The translations under genes and the position numbers were made by a program. From the NCBI RefSeq assembly GCF_932294415.1, contig NC_065544.1, positions 30,553,710 through 30,617,709 of the forward strand: a stretch of 64,000 nucleotides of DNA. The letters run 5' to 3'. The notes under the pieces were generated by a model. It had not been told where the DNA came from and made no database searches. It was given only the letters and a program-made list of their open reading frames with translations. The DNA comes from Quercus robur. Taxonomy: Eukaryota; Streptophyta; Magnoliopsida; Fagales; Fagaceae. Positions 9,897 to 21,700 of the stretch are shown here, one piece after another. The first letter of the stretch is position 1. Each line of letters begins with the position of its first letter.

Positions 9897-11535
9897 GTTT
9901 GGGGGCCTTTTTTGGATGCCCAGCCACGTGCGGTCCGTTGGAGGGATAATCTTACTAGGCCCAGGTTCTTTTTGGGGAGTTGCATCCGGAACTCAACATT
10001 GGGCCACGTGGTCCAATGGCTACCGGCGTATTTTTTAAGCCTATAAAATCATTAAAGCTAAAGTCTAAGAATCGCAATAATGGTTGAATAAATATGTAAT
10101 ATTCGTTTGATATGATTGTTTTGATTAGTAGTTGTAATAACAATTGGAATATAGTATTTATTCAGAAGTAAAGTAATCATGTACTTAATGATGTAAATTT
10201 AAAGATATGGAAGTAAAGTCACTTATCTTTGTATGGTTTATAGCCCAGCTGTGCAACATTAGTGAGCTGATAGGATTCTAGCAGAATACCAGCGGTAAAG
10301 GCTAGTTTATCATGCATTTAAATGAATTTAAGCCTTGGTTAATAGTTGTAATAGCAGTTGGAATAAAGAAATATGTATTTAAATGTGAAGTAATCATATA
10401 CTCAATAATGTAAATTTAAAGATAAGGGAGCAAGGTCACTTATCTTTGATGGTTTGCAGCCCAGCTGTACAGCTTTTGTGAGCTGATGGGATTCCAGCAG
10501 AATGACCTCAGCGGTAGAGAGACAGTTTGCCATGATAACTTCGTGATTGAAGGGGAAAAATGGGTGCAACTAGAAGGAGAGAGAGTATGTCCAGCTGTGC
10601 GTAGGGGCTGGTTAAGCTTGCCCCTTTTATCATGCACTTAAATGAGTTTCCCCTTTGACAATTCTCTTTTAATTGTTGTGAAGTCATGAATAGAGTTGCC
10701 TTCCATGAGAAGGGCTTTTGTATGGAGTATATGTGCCTTCTAAGAGAAGGGTTTTATGTAAGAAGTAGTTGTGCCTTCTAAGAGAATGGCTTTTGTAAGA
10801 AGTAGTTGCGCCTTGTAAGAGAAGGGCTTTGATATAAGATCTTGGCGCCTTCTAGGAAAAGGGCTTTAGTAATAGAATTTCATGCCTTCCATGAGAAGGG
10901 TTTTTAGTATGAGTGTTTGGCATCTCTTGAGAAGTGTGGATATGGTAAAGACATAGATGTTTTGTGGGATGTAGTATTTGTAATATGTATGATTTATGAA
11001 GTATGAGAAATATGGAGGTTAAAAGATAGTAAAAATGTAAGATTATAACTGCTGGAGAAGTTGTAGAGATTGCTTTCCAAGAGGAAAGATTTTGTAAGAG
11101 AAGAGTATGGAGATGTGTTTATGGGCAGCAAGATATATGTATTTTCAGAATATGGAGAGAGAGATAATGAGTATATGAGAGTAATAGTATTGTAGTGTGC
11201 TTAGCAAAGTTGCTGGGATTTTCTGCTGGGATTGTACGAAGGCTTATGAAGGCATTTATCAACTAAGGGTTGAGGAGTTTAGTTCCTAATTTGGAAACTA
11301 AAAAACTCAGAAGCTATCATATCAAACGAATATTACATATTTATTCGACCATTATCGCGATTCTTAGACTTTGGCTTTAATGATTTTATAGGCTTAAAAA
11401 ATACACTGGTAGTCGTTGGACCACGTGGCCCAATGTTGAGTTCCAAACGCAACTCCCCAAAAAGAACTCGGGCCTAGTAAGATTATCCCTCCAATAGACC
11501 ACACGTGGCTGGACATCCGAAAAAGGCCCCCGAAC
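9897..11535. mobile_element. Non-autonomous DNA transposon with ~220-bp terminal inverted repeats
   Basis: The left arm (9897-10117) and right arm (11316-11535) are reverse complements with only scattered mismatches over about 220 bp (over 90% identical by eye). They start GTTTGGGGGCC / end GGCCCCCGAAC and include AGCCACGTG, GATAATCTTACTAGGCC and AAGCCTATAAAATCATTAAAG. Long TIRs without a transposase suggest a Mutator-like element. However, the 9-bp flanks (TAGCTGGGC and AGTGGGATT) do not match, so the superfamily is inferred weakly. The interior holds two direct-repeat systems: a 215-300-bp pair (about 10120-10335 and 10340-10660) and a roughly 43-bp tandem repeat with GCCTTCTAAGAGAAGGGCTT (about 10690-10930). 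Confidence 0.8.
10690..10930. repeat. ~43-bp tandem repeat inside the TIR element
   Basis: Six to seven imperfect units built on TGCCTTCTAAGAGAAGGGCTTT and its variants, separated by AGTAGTTG- or GTATG-type spacers. No coding potential is seen. Confidence 0.75.
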
Positions 11536-12849
11536 AGTGGGATTTCTCTCTCTCCCTTCATCTTACACTAAGTTTTCCTCATTATTTGTTATAATGGAGC
11601 TCACGATATTTACTTATTCTTTTACTATTAATGGTTATGATGTAACTGTTACTATAGAATTTTTCCCTCATATTGTTGTATTAGAAGACTCTTCTCTAGA
11701 GCTAACGGATGATGAGTCTGAAAATGTAGACATTTTCCTTAGTTTGTGAACTAGCTAACAACTGGAGGTTTATCCTGTTTTATCTCATTTTACTGCTGGG
11801 ACATTTTATTGCTAAGCCAATTTACTGCAGAAACAATTTACCGCTGGGCTATTTTCTGCAAAAACACTTTACTGCTGGGTTATTTCTTACAGTATGTTTT
11901 TTTTTAACCTTGCTGACGTGTCCGTTGTAGGGATTGTTTATGGGCTACTATTGTCAGTCCCAATCTAGGCCCAAGGCATAAAATATAGTGGATTTCTTGG
12001 ATCTTCACCGATAGCCTTTGGGTCATGTATCAAGCCCATCATCGAGTTTTGGTTTAGACCCCCAACCTAACATAAATCTTATTTGTCGGAAAGGAAACTT
12101 TTTTGCCCCCGACGCTCATGATAACATAAAAGGGAAGTTTGAATACCTTGACCCTAACTAACTACGTTATGCTTGGTTAAGATACAAGAAAAGTGATGTC
12201 TATAGTACTGTTGGTGTGCTTGTTTATGTTGTTTTCTTTACTGAGAGGATAAGACTAAGAAATATGAATGCAAAAAGGATAGCAATTTCGCTCAATAGTT
12301 AATAATGTCATGAGGGATCATGTTCAAAATCAAATTGAAATGAACAAGGAATCAAAATCTTTTCGCTTTGTTCCTATACACTGTCTCATACCCAAAATCA
12401 GCTATGTGTAACTCTTCTGTTTCTCCTCTTATTATTATATAGCATAAAATCGTGTTTTATTATTATTATTTGCAGAGAAAAATAGTAGTGTTTTATTTAA
12501 ACCATCGGAGTTGGACTTGGACCATGACCCACTACTCCATAAGTTAAGTCAATGACGAAAAAAATGAGGAAAGTAGATGAAGTCTACATAATTGTTCAAA
12601 TGGTGCAAAGTTTAGCCATTATATGATATCAAAGGTTCATAGACTGGGAAAAAGCTCTCAGATCTCCCGGGGGTGATCGACAAATCAAAGGTGGAAACAA
12701 TACCAGTAAGTATATATATATCACTGCAAAATCTTGTAAGTTTATTTGATTGCTTTCTCTTATTTAGTTTTTATTTTAAAAATTATATTTATCTTATTGA
12801 TGATCAAAGATCTTATTCTCTTGTAAGGTTTCTACACTTAAGTTATTTA
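11536..12849. other. Intergenic, probable transposon remnants
   Basis: A 70-codon plus frame at 11537-11749 has no recognisable family and no ATG promoter context. A short tandem repeat with TTTACTGCTGGG and TTTACTGCAGAAACA occupies about 11788-11893. The stretch to 12090 has the pyrimidine and GGCCCAAG style of LTR termini but no partner was found. From 12100 to 12849 I see nothing. Confidence 0.4.
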
Positions 12850-13436
12850 GGCCTGTTTGGATTAGGGGTGTTTTGAGTCACATGACTGGAAACTCATAAC
12901 TGAGTTTGAGAATTATGTGGGACCCACACAATTTTAAGTGTTTGGCTTGATTTTCTTTCCCTGTTTTCATCACTCAAACTCAGTTTGGATTGAGTGAGAG
13001 TGATGAAAACCAGAAACACCAAATTGGTGTTTTTTGTTTCTGAGTTACGTAACTCAGTGGCATTATGGTAAATTTTCGAACTTTGTGGGGTCCATAAATT
13101 GTGTTTTGTCAAATCGGACCCACTCACCAACGGCATTTTCTCCTTCTTTCTTTCTTCTTCTTCTTTCCTTTTCTTTCTTTCTTTCTTTCTTCTTCAGACC
13201 CACTCCAACATTTTTTTTTTTCTTTGTCTTCTTTCTTTCCTTCTTCTTTAGACCCACTCCATCGTTTTTTTTTTTTTTTTTTTCTTTCCTTCTTCTTCAT
13301 ACCCACTTCTTTCATTCTTTCTTCTTCAGACCCAATCAACACTCCAAAGGTTTTTTTTTTTTTTTTTTGTTCTTCTTCTTCTTTCTTTTTCTTTCATTCT
13401 TTCTTCTTCAGACCCAATCCACAGACCCACTCCAAC

Positions 13437-13468
<32 letters not shown>

Positions 13469-14030
13469 CATTCTTTCTTCTTCAGACCCACTCCACCATT
13501 TTCATACATGCATAAATTTATACCCAGAAACAAAAACCCACACCTCATTTTCATTATTTTGATTTTCAATCTAAGGATTCTTAGGTTTGGGTTTGGGTTT
13601 TCTGTGTTTGTGGTTATGGCTTGAAGCTTGTTCGCTTGGATTTTTTGGTGGAGGTTGTGGTTTTGGTTGAGGGCTGTTGGTGGGTTTGAATTTTTCATTT
13701 ATTCGGGTTTTTTGGTGGAGGTTGTGGGTTTGTTTCTGGACTGTGTGTGTTGCATTGGGAGAAAATGTCTTGTGAGAGGTAAGAGAAATCCCCACGCGGG
13801 TACCAACCATAAGCAAACAGTGTGGTGTCAATGGGTGGGCTCCACCATTTTGGCAAAAAGTAGGCTTAAATTTTGAGTTATATGATTGAGTTATGTTGCC
13901 AAACAAGAATTTTGGAGTTTTTGATAGAAAGTGGAAACTGAGTTATGAGTTATAGGTTTTGAGTCTGAGTTATGAGTATTGAGTATTGAGTTATGAAAAC
14001 TAAGTCATGGCTAAACCAAACGGGCCCTTA
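12850..14030. mobile_element. hAT-like non-autonomous element
   Basis: The termini are GGCCTGTTTGGATTA at the left and CCAAACGGGCCCTTA at the right, inverted copies of a common plant hAT-type terminus. The flanks are GTTATTTA (12842-12849) and GTCATTTA (14031-14038), an 8-bp target duplication with one mismatch. The subterminal regions repeat GAGTTATGAGTT-like motifs. A similar terminus and subterminal style occurs at 58589-59372. ORFs of up to 196 codons inside it come from CT-rich simple sequence. Confidence 0.7.
13138..13500. repeat. CT-rich compound repeat
   Basis: Five to six units of TTCTTTCTTCTTCAGACCCA followed by a T run. Both strands open as low-complexity ORFs (Phe/Ser/Leu-rich or Lys/Glu-rich); these are not genes. 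Confidence 0.85.
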
Positions 14031-15314
14031 GTCATTTAGAAGCAAAATTTCAAAATTAGACATTGATCCTCACGCTCAAAAGAGGGAAGTGAAATTACGG
14101 TTTATTTAGATTGAAGTGTATTGAATTTTAGTTTTTTTTTTTTTTTTTTCATTTAAATATCATAAATGAAAAGTATCTCTCTTTTTATTGATGAAACTCA
14201 TAGATAGATTTGAGCCTTAATAATAATTAACTAGGTATATATGCTTATTTCAAATTTAGAATATAAATATTTTTATTGAAACAGAATCTTCAAAATCCAA
14301 ATCTATAAGATGTTAAACTTTATATTAATAACTCTGGTTCAAATCCATTAATGCTTAATTTTACTTTGTAGAAGGGAAAAGAAAGTCCCTTAATTTTAAA
14401 TACTTAAATCAAATTGAAACCTTAGAAGGAGAGATTTATAATTTTAAATTCCTAATGGTTAGTTTGGATTGAGGGGGAAAGAGGGGCAATAGAATAGTCT
14501 CAATAGATTGTTTGAATTTTCACCCTAATTTGAAAAGAAAAAAATAAAGCATTTTTGTCTAACCACTTTTTCTACACACCCTCCAATAACCTCTATATCC
14601 CTTTTATATTTTATTAAAATAGTTTTTTTTATTCTTTTTTAATTCATTTTTATTTTATTTTATGGTTCTCCCCAAAAATTGTTTCCCTCAAAATTATCTC
14701 CACACACACACACAAATCACAATCATCATCACCATCACATCAGCAATGTCAAAGCCATTGTTGTGCTCGTCCCCGTTCTCATCCTCTCTATCACCACACT
14801 TGCTCTCATCCACTCCACCACCGCATTCATCATTGAGGCCACAAACATAGAGAAATTTTCTCTTGGTGAGGAGAGAATAGAAAAGAGTCTTTGGAGCTGC
14901 ATTTTATCGTTTCACTCTTAAAATTTTGGAGAAAATATTTATTTAAAGAGTCTGTTGTAGATACTTTAAGTTAAAATGGAACCTTATCATCATATTCATT
15001 ATCAATCATGTCTAACTATTTAATTTATATTATTCGGAAAATGCTAACTATTTTATAAAGTCTCACATCTCAGCCGCTGCGCCCACCCCCACCCCCCGCC
15101 CCCCGGCTGGAATTTTTTTTTTTTTTTTAAGAAAAAAAAATTCCTATTTTGAAGATGTATTTTTTTGGTTTCCCAGCAACTAGAGTAGTTGCATTTGATC
15201 TCTTGTTTTTGTTTCCTTATTTTTTAAGTTGTTTCTATTTCTTCCATATGTTGTATTCAAATTTCGGGATCTAAATGAGACAAGAAAGGGTTACGGTGGC
15301 TTGCATGTTTGATA
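14031..15314. other. Intergenic upstream of the ZRK-like gene
   Basis: AT-rich. A short frame around 14679-14921 has a His-rich stretch then a hydrophobic run (IVVLVPVLILSITTLALI), but no recognised family. A C-rich run at about 15083-15110 (CCCACCCCCACCCCCCGCCC) could form a G-quadruplex on the minus strand. The leader at 15230-15314 belongs to the gene that follows. Confidence 0.4.
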
Positions 15315-16352
15315 ATGAAAGAAAGAGAAAGATCATTCTTGCAAAATGGAAGCATCTTATTAGAGAATCTGATTTCTTCTTGTAATGGTATTTATAATCC
15401 TATTCGCAATTTCTCAATTGAGGAGATCAACATAGATACAAACAACTTTGATCGGTGTCACATCATACAAAAGTATTCACTTTTTCTAGAACGTGGGTTT
15501 AGAGTTGATGAGGTTGAACTTTATGGAGAAGATGATAATTATGCCTTTTATGTTTTGTATAGAGGTTGTCTAGATGACCGCCCAATTATTGTTAAGAAGT
15601 TTAAAGGGTTAGTCGGAGAAGATGAACTTAGGTCTCTTGCTATTCGTGATATGGTCATTACAACCCAAATGAGCAAGCACAAGAATGTTTTGAAACTGTT
15701 AGGCTATTGTTTAGAGTTCCCGGTACCTGTTCTATTTCTTGAAAATGCAAAAAATGGAGCTCTAAATGATCAAGGAGGTTTTGGGGCTAACGAATATCTA
15801 CCATGGATGATTAGGGTACAGGTTGCAAAGGAGCTTGCCAATGCACTTACATATCTCCACACTGCACTTTCTAGGCCTATCATCCACAGGGATATAAGAG
15901 ACCCAACAGTGTTTTCTTGGACCATGACTTTGTTCCTAAATTTAGCAACTTCTCACTTGCCATCACAGATCACAATCCCTCCTGACCAATCTCATTCTAT
16001 AGATACTGTGAAGGGGGATTTGTGGCATCTTGATCCTACATATAGATATTCACGCTCTGTTACGCAAAAAAGTAATGTTTATAGCTTCGGTGTGTTTCTA
16101 CTTGTTCTCTTAGCTGGAGAGAGGCCTATGTATGACACAATTGAAAAATATGAGAGACATCCTGTTCTAAATGATAAATTAACTGAAATTGTGGATCCTA
16201 AACTTTCTAGCGAGGGAGGAGAAGATGGAAAAGCGCAACAAATTGGATCTTTTCTAAAACTAGCATCGGCATGCAGCCAAAAGAAAAGTGAAGCAAGGCC
16301 GGATATGATCGATGTAGCAAAAGAACTCATGCAGATTGAGAAATCCTTGTGA
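15315..16352 (+). CDS. ZED1-related (RLCK-XII type) kinase-like protein, locally frame-scrambled
   Basis: A single-exon frame of 345 residues, near the usual length of ZED1-related kinases (ZRKs), cytoplasmic pseudokinases that act with the NLR ZAR1 as effector sensors. Start chosen at the ATG at 15315, giving the family-like N-terminus FLQNGSILLENLI. Seen: family motif YNPIRNFSIEEI (27-38); no glycine-rich loop; beta-3 lysine in IIVKKF (91-96); HRD at 191-193; a C-lobe with KSNVYSFGVFLLVLLAGERP (252-271). Odd: residues about 198-218 make no family sense in this frame, whereas the +1 frame over the same DNA reads VFLDHDFVPKFSNFSLAIT, the expected ZRK sequence with an NFS-type replacement of DFG. 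A one-base loss near 15903-15910 and a compensating change near 15965-15980 explain this. The product may be non-functional, or a pseudogene that stayed open. Confidence 0.75.
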   Translation: MKERERSFLQNGSILLENLISSCNGIYNPIRNFSIEEINIDTNNFDRCHIIQKYSLFLERGFRVDEVELYGEDDNYAFYVLYRGCLDDRPIIVKKFKGLVGEDELRSLAIRDMVITTQMSKHKNVLKLLGYCLEFPVPVLFLENAKNGALNDQGGFGANEYLPWMIRVQVAKELANALTYLHTALSRPIIHRDIRDPTVFSWTMTLFLNLATSHLPSQITIPPDQSHSIDTVKGDLWHLDPTYRYSRSVTQKSNVYSFGVFLLVLLAGERPMYDTIEKYERHPVLNDKLTEIVDPKLSSEGGEDGKAQQIGSFLKLASACSQKKSEARPDMIDVAKELMQIEKSL

Positions 16353-16905
16353 TTTTTCCTTGTTATCATCAGAAAATAGTCATGATTCAACATTGGCACC
16401 AATTTCATAGTGTAAAATTATATTATTTTGGTTTAAATATGCTTTTAGCTATCAACTTTTTGTTTTAACTTAAATATGTTTTCGGTCCTCAACTTTTAAG
16501 AATGGCTTCATTTTGGCCCTCACAAAATTGTTAATTTCATTTGGAAAAATTAAACGAATACTCTAAAGATTTTGGTGTAGAAAATATTTTTAGGAACTTT
16601 TTATGGGAAAAAAAAAATTGTGGCTTTTTATGTTTCCTATAAAAGTAGTATTGAATTTTTTTTTAAAATTTTCCATTAACAAAAACTAGACCTATTTCAT
16701 TTTAGTCCTCACTAACTCGTATGCCAATTAATTACAACTGAAATTGAAAAGTCACGAGGACAGCTTAAATGAAAAAAAAAAAAAAAAAAATCATATAAAA
16801 AAGCCACATATTCCTTCCTTATTACTTGGTACTTCCCTTCTTTGTTGAGGTAAAATGGACACACAAACTAAAATAAGTACAAACAAGTTTACATGAAAAA
16901 AAAGG
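16353..16905. other. Intergenic, degenerate TIR-like remnants
   Basis: A faint inverted relationship exists between TTTTAGCTATCAACTTTTTG-type sequence at about 16440-16540 and AGTCCTCACTAACTCG-type sequence near 16690-16770, suggesting an old TIR element. No gene is visible. Confidence 0.3.
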
Positions 16906-17410
16906 GGATAAAACTCTTTTTCGTCTATACATTTTTACACGATTCTCATTTTGGCCCCAACTTTTTTTTTTTACCGCTTTTAGTCCCTATCTTGAAAAAT
17001 GCGTCTTGTTTTAGTCTCTGATGTTACATCAGAGACGGATATTGCACAGCTGGCAAACGAAAAAAATTAAAAATATTAAAATAATACCCACAAATGCCAC
17101 ATCATTTTTTAAAAACAAAAAATTAATTTGTAAATTTTAACTAAATGAAAAAAAAAAGGGGAAAAAACTGAAATAAAAATAAAAACCTAAGAAAATTCAA
17201 AAACCCAAAATGTGAGAAAACTGAAGGGTATGGATCTTAGTGGTTGTTTGTGGCTCGATAGTGGGTTTGGGTATGAATCTCAATGGTTTGGGTATGGAGG
17301 TTTGGTAGTGACAGTGGTATAAATTTTTTGGGTTTGTTCTTGTTCTCCTTCTCCTTTTGGGTTTTGAATTTTCTTACTTTTCTGGGTTTTTATTTTTATT
17401 TCAGTTTTTT

Positions 17411-17448
<38 letters not shown>

Positions 17449-17855
17449 CATTTAGTTAAAATTTACACAAAACATCAAACGCAAAAATCAAACCTAGATT
17501 TTTGGAACATAGGTTTGAATTTAATTTTTTGGGTTTTAAATTTGTTGGGTTTGAAATTTGTTGTTTTACTGGGTTTGGTTTTTATTTCTGTTTTTAATTT
17601 TTTTATTTAGTTAAAATTAATAAATTAATTTTTTTAATTTAGAGGCTAACGTGGAAAGCCACGTGGACACAGGGTGCATTATTTTAATATTTTTAATTTT
17701 TTCTGTTTGCCAGCTATGCAATTTCCGTCTCTGATGTAACATTAGAGACTAAAACGAGATGTGTTTTTTAAGATATGGACTAAAAACAGTGAAAAAAAAG
17801 TTAGGGACCAAAGTGAGAATCGTGTGAAAATGTAGAGACGAAAAAGGGTTTTACC
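16906..17855. mobile_element. MULE-like non-autonomous element with long TIRs
   Basis: Terminal inverted repeats of about 180 bp (16906-17088 and 17676-17855). Landmarks shared in inverse orientation include AACATTAGAGAC/GTTACATCAGAGAC, GCCAGCTATGCAAT/ATTGCACAGCTGGC, and AAAAATATTAAAATAAT. The sides are homopolymer A, so the 9-bp duplication expected of Mutator-like elements cannot be judged. The interior has TTTGGGTTT-type simple sequence and a long T run (17407-17448) but no transposase. Confidence 0.75.
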
Positions 17856-17950
17856 AAAAAAAAAAAAAAAAATATTCATCTCATCAAATTGTAAAATTTT
17901 TTGTAAAAAACCATTATTTCTTTTTTTTTTTTTCCTTCATTTTAATTTTT

Positions 17951-18516
17951 GGCAAAAATATTGTTTTGGTCTCTACATTTTGGAGCCATAGTCTATTTGG
18001 TTCCTACATTTTCAAAACAATTAATTTGGTCCTTATTAATTTTAATTTACAATTAATTTGGTCTCTACCAATAACTTACTAATTGAAAATACACATGTGG
18101 CAAGTTTGCAACTATTGACATGAACCCACTTACTAATACCCAGAGACCTTGAAGAACAAAATATAAAATGAATTTATCAAATGTTAAAGGAATTATAAGA
18201 GAATTAAAAGAAAAAAGAGAAAAAAAAATTGGTAAAGAAAAGAGAAACATTTTTGAAAGCTGATGTGGCTTATTTTGCCATCTAAAAGTATTGATTTGGT
18301 CTATACAATTTATACACATCAGCATCTCATTTAATATTTTAATATTAGTTATGCTAATAGTGTAAATTGTTTGTCACTTATCTATATTTTTGTCGGTAAA
18401 TTAACGGTATTGACTAAATTAATTATAAGTTAAAAATACTATGAACTAAATTGACTGATCTCAAAATATAGTGACCAAATTAATTATTACTTAAAGACTA
18501 AAATAATATTTTCACC
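17951..18516. mobile_element. Small TIR element
   Basis: The left end GGCAAAAATATTGTTTTGGT is an inverted copy of the right end CTAAAATAATATTTTCACC, with further inverted similarity inward (AATTAATTTGGTCNCTA). Length is 566 bp, with no coding capacity. The flanks share TTAAT. It probably belongs to the same broad MULE/MITE style as its neighbour. Confidence 0.65.
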
Positions 18517-18779
18517 TTAATATATATATTTTTTATCATTGAGAGTGACATTCATATTACCCCTTTTGAATAAAGATGGGAAGTATTTCACAAATTTATC
18601 AACTTAATAATTATAAAAAGAAAATTAACGAAAGTATAGATTTGAAAAATATTTAAAAATTTTTTATATGAAAAAAAAAAAAAAAAAAAAAAATTATATT
18701 TTTGATAAATTTTTTGAAAAAATATATCAGAACCACCTCCCCTCACTCAGTCTTTTGTGTTTTTGGTGGAAACTAAGCT

Positions 18780-21700
18780 ATGATGATGAAGATGCAGTCT
18801 GTTGTTGTGTGCGTGTTTCAGAGTGTGATTGTGAAGAAGAAGAGTCCGTTTCATCAAATGCGAACCCTAACCCTAAAAGTAACACCAATACGACCTCGTT
18901 TTGCGGAGCTCCGAACACTCTCATCGTCTTCTTCCTTAGATTATTCCGACCAGTCTCGCGGTGGCCTCCCTCGCTTCTTCTCCAAACTTCTCCCTCCTTC
19001 CAAGGCACCTCTCTCTCTCTCTCTCTATATATATGTATATATGTATATATAGTAAGTTAGATTATCTACCTAAAAATTTGTTTACAATGTGCGCAGCTTT
19101 TGTGTTTCTGCTGTGAAATAGTTTTATGTAGTTAAATGTTCATATTATGGTGATAATTTTGTGATCATTAATGGGAAATGTACTGGGTGAAGATTAAAAG
19201 TTAAAGTAATAGAAGTAATTAAGCTCAGACATTTGGGTATGAGAAAAAAGTTGTTTTGTGTGTGTGTGTGTGTGTTTTCAACTGGTTTTGGTCATTTACA
19301 GAGGAGAGCCGTTAATGAAAGGGTGAGGACGAGTGAGTTGATTCAAGTTAAAAAAAAAAAAAAAAACAGTGGAGGAAGACTTAAAATAACACTAGTAGTA
19401 AAACAAGACATTTCAATTAAGTTGGGTTGGATTTTTGGATTTATAGCTGATATCAAAATTTTGGGACTAAGGTTTGATTGTTGTTGTTCTTGTTGTTGAG
19501 GAATGGGGTGGCATGGAAGTCGGGTTTGATTTTTGGTTCGGTATTGATGGAAATGCATGACTGATCTTGACTAGTCTATTGAGAGTCTGTAGCCGACCTC
19601 GGAATTTTGGGACTAAGGTAAAGTGGGTTGGATTTTTTGGTTTGGTGATGTTTCTTCGTTGGGATTTTGTAGACATGCTAAATTGGTCAAGGCAAGAATG
19701 TTTTGTGTTTGGTTCTCGTCAATTTTTGGCTGGTTGAGTTGATATTAGTCACTGCTGTTGTTATTGTTGTTATCATTACTATTTTATTTAGAAAGTTTGT
19801 TGGCATTCCTTTAACTTAGCATTGGCAATCTGGCATAATATATGGGGGTTTTCCATAAGATGGCCTCTTTATGCTCTTCTGAAATGTAGTTTGGCACTTT
19901 TAGAAATTTTAGCTTAGAGTTACATGATTGAAGAATGAGGATTTACAGAATTCTTATTGTTTTGCCTAATAATGCAGGGTGGTATTGTTCGTGTACAAGG
20001 AGATGAGTTCTGGCATATGACTAAGGTTTTGAGGTTGAGCACAAATGATAGGTATTCTTAACTGTCATCATTTATGAGTTACGAGTTTTACCTTGCTGGA
20101 CGTTAACCTTGTCTTTATTTTATATTTTTGTATACTCATATTAGTCATATATAGGATTAGGAAGTATTAGCGATAAAGTAGTGATATTTGTGAAAGGAAA
20201 AGGCAGACGTAACCAATCTAAGCTAGAACACAGACAACTGCACAGTTTTTGAACAATTATTCAGAACTCTGTAACTTGAACCAATCTAAAAATGCTGTCT
20301 TCATTTTTCAGTCTTTCATTAATACAGATTTAACCAACCTCTTTGAATCTTTAGGGGAGTGACCTCATGAGAAGCTTAGTTGCCAAATTATCTGGACCTA
20401 AATGGTGGAGTGATTGAGGTGTTTGTATTTGAAATGTTTCCATTCGATTTCAATTAATATTCAAATGTACGCACACCTTTAGCTTTATCTATTTTTTCTC
20501 CTTGTAATGATTTTTGGCCATCGTTCCAATATTCGCCTTGTTTTCTTGATTTTTTATAGTTTAATTTCTTAAGAATGTATCATGATGTATAAGAGTATAT
20601 TCTAAGGAAGTTATTTTATGAAAGCTCCTAGTTTTCTCATAATGATAAGCTTTTAGACTAAGAAGTGCTAGAGGTTGATAATCGACTTTCCCCCACAAAT
20701 TTAAAACAACTCCTCTGTGTATGTGGATTGGATCCTTGGGCTGACTATTTAGTTTGCTAACATCTCTTACTTCATTGCTTAACATGGCATTTGGTTTGGG
20801 ATATCTTTTAATATTTCTGAAAATTTTAAGAGGATTCCCATGTTTGGTTGTGCCCAAGGAAATCTAGATGCCCACAAGCATCCAAATTTCCCTCCAAATC
20901 TCACATTTGTGGAATTTAGATTCCCTTAAAAATAGATACCAAGGCATGGCAAAATTCTGTTTTTTTCTTCTTTTTTATAAGTGATAATATTATCCTCATT
21001 TAACTTAAAGAACCGAACCTTAAATTAGATACTGCAATGATTAAGAAAGTGATGTTATGCTATGTTAATGCATTGCAGTTGGTTTTGGAAATGGTTTATG
21101 CTATGTCATAGCTTTATTGTTATTACTTTTTTTGTTGTTGCAAAGCTAATCAATGCAAGCTGTTCATTCTATAGCTTAACTTTTTTTTGCTTAATTATAG
21201 TTCATGTGATACTCTTGGGTGTGTTTTTTTTCCCCCTCTATTTTATTTAAGTGTTTTGAGATTATATTATTACTTACCAAAAAAAGGTTTTTGAAATAAC
21301 ATTGATTTTTCAAGAAAAATTAGAACATATAAGATATTCCAAGTTTAAAAACCAAACAAAAAAAAAAAGAGGTAATTCTTTACAATTCCTAAGAATAAGT
21401 GTAACAAAAAAAAAAAATCTTATATTCAAAGAAATGTTGACAAACCAAACTTGGGCATAATTACATTCTTGGACATTAAAAAATCCAGGATTTTGAATGC
21501 TAGAGGATATATCGGATCCCCCGGACCAGACCACATAAGAGTTATTTGGTTTCTCTATCAATCAGCCTAGTATTATCAATTTTATTCTTGTATGTCACCC
21601 AGATTTGACCTGGTCAAGTAACAAGAGGTTTGCCTCCCTTCCGAGGGGTCCTATCCTATGTATTTATAAGTTTCATATTTTCAATCTTGCCCTTTGAATT

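Noticed and set aside
13034..13624. 196-codon Phe/Ser-rich ORF and Lys-rich minus-strand ORFs
   Set aside because: Products of CT-rich simple sequence inside a hAT-like element.
18862..18880. AACCCTAACCCTAAAA resembling telomeric repeat
   Set aside because: Only about two units, and inside RsmE exon 1 where it encodes RTLTLKV.
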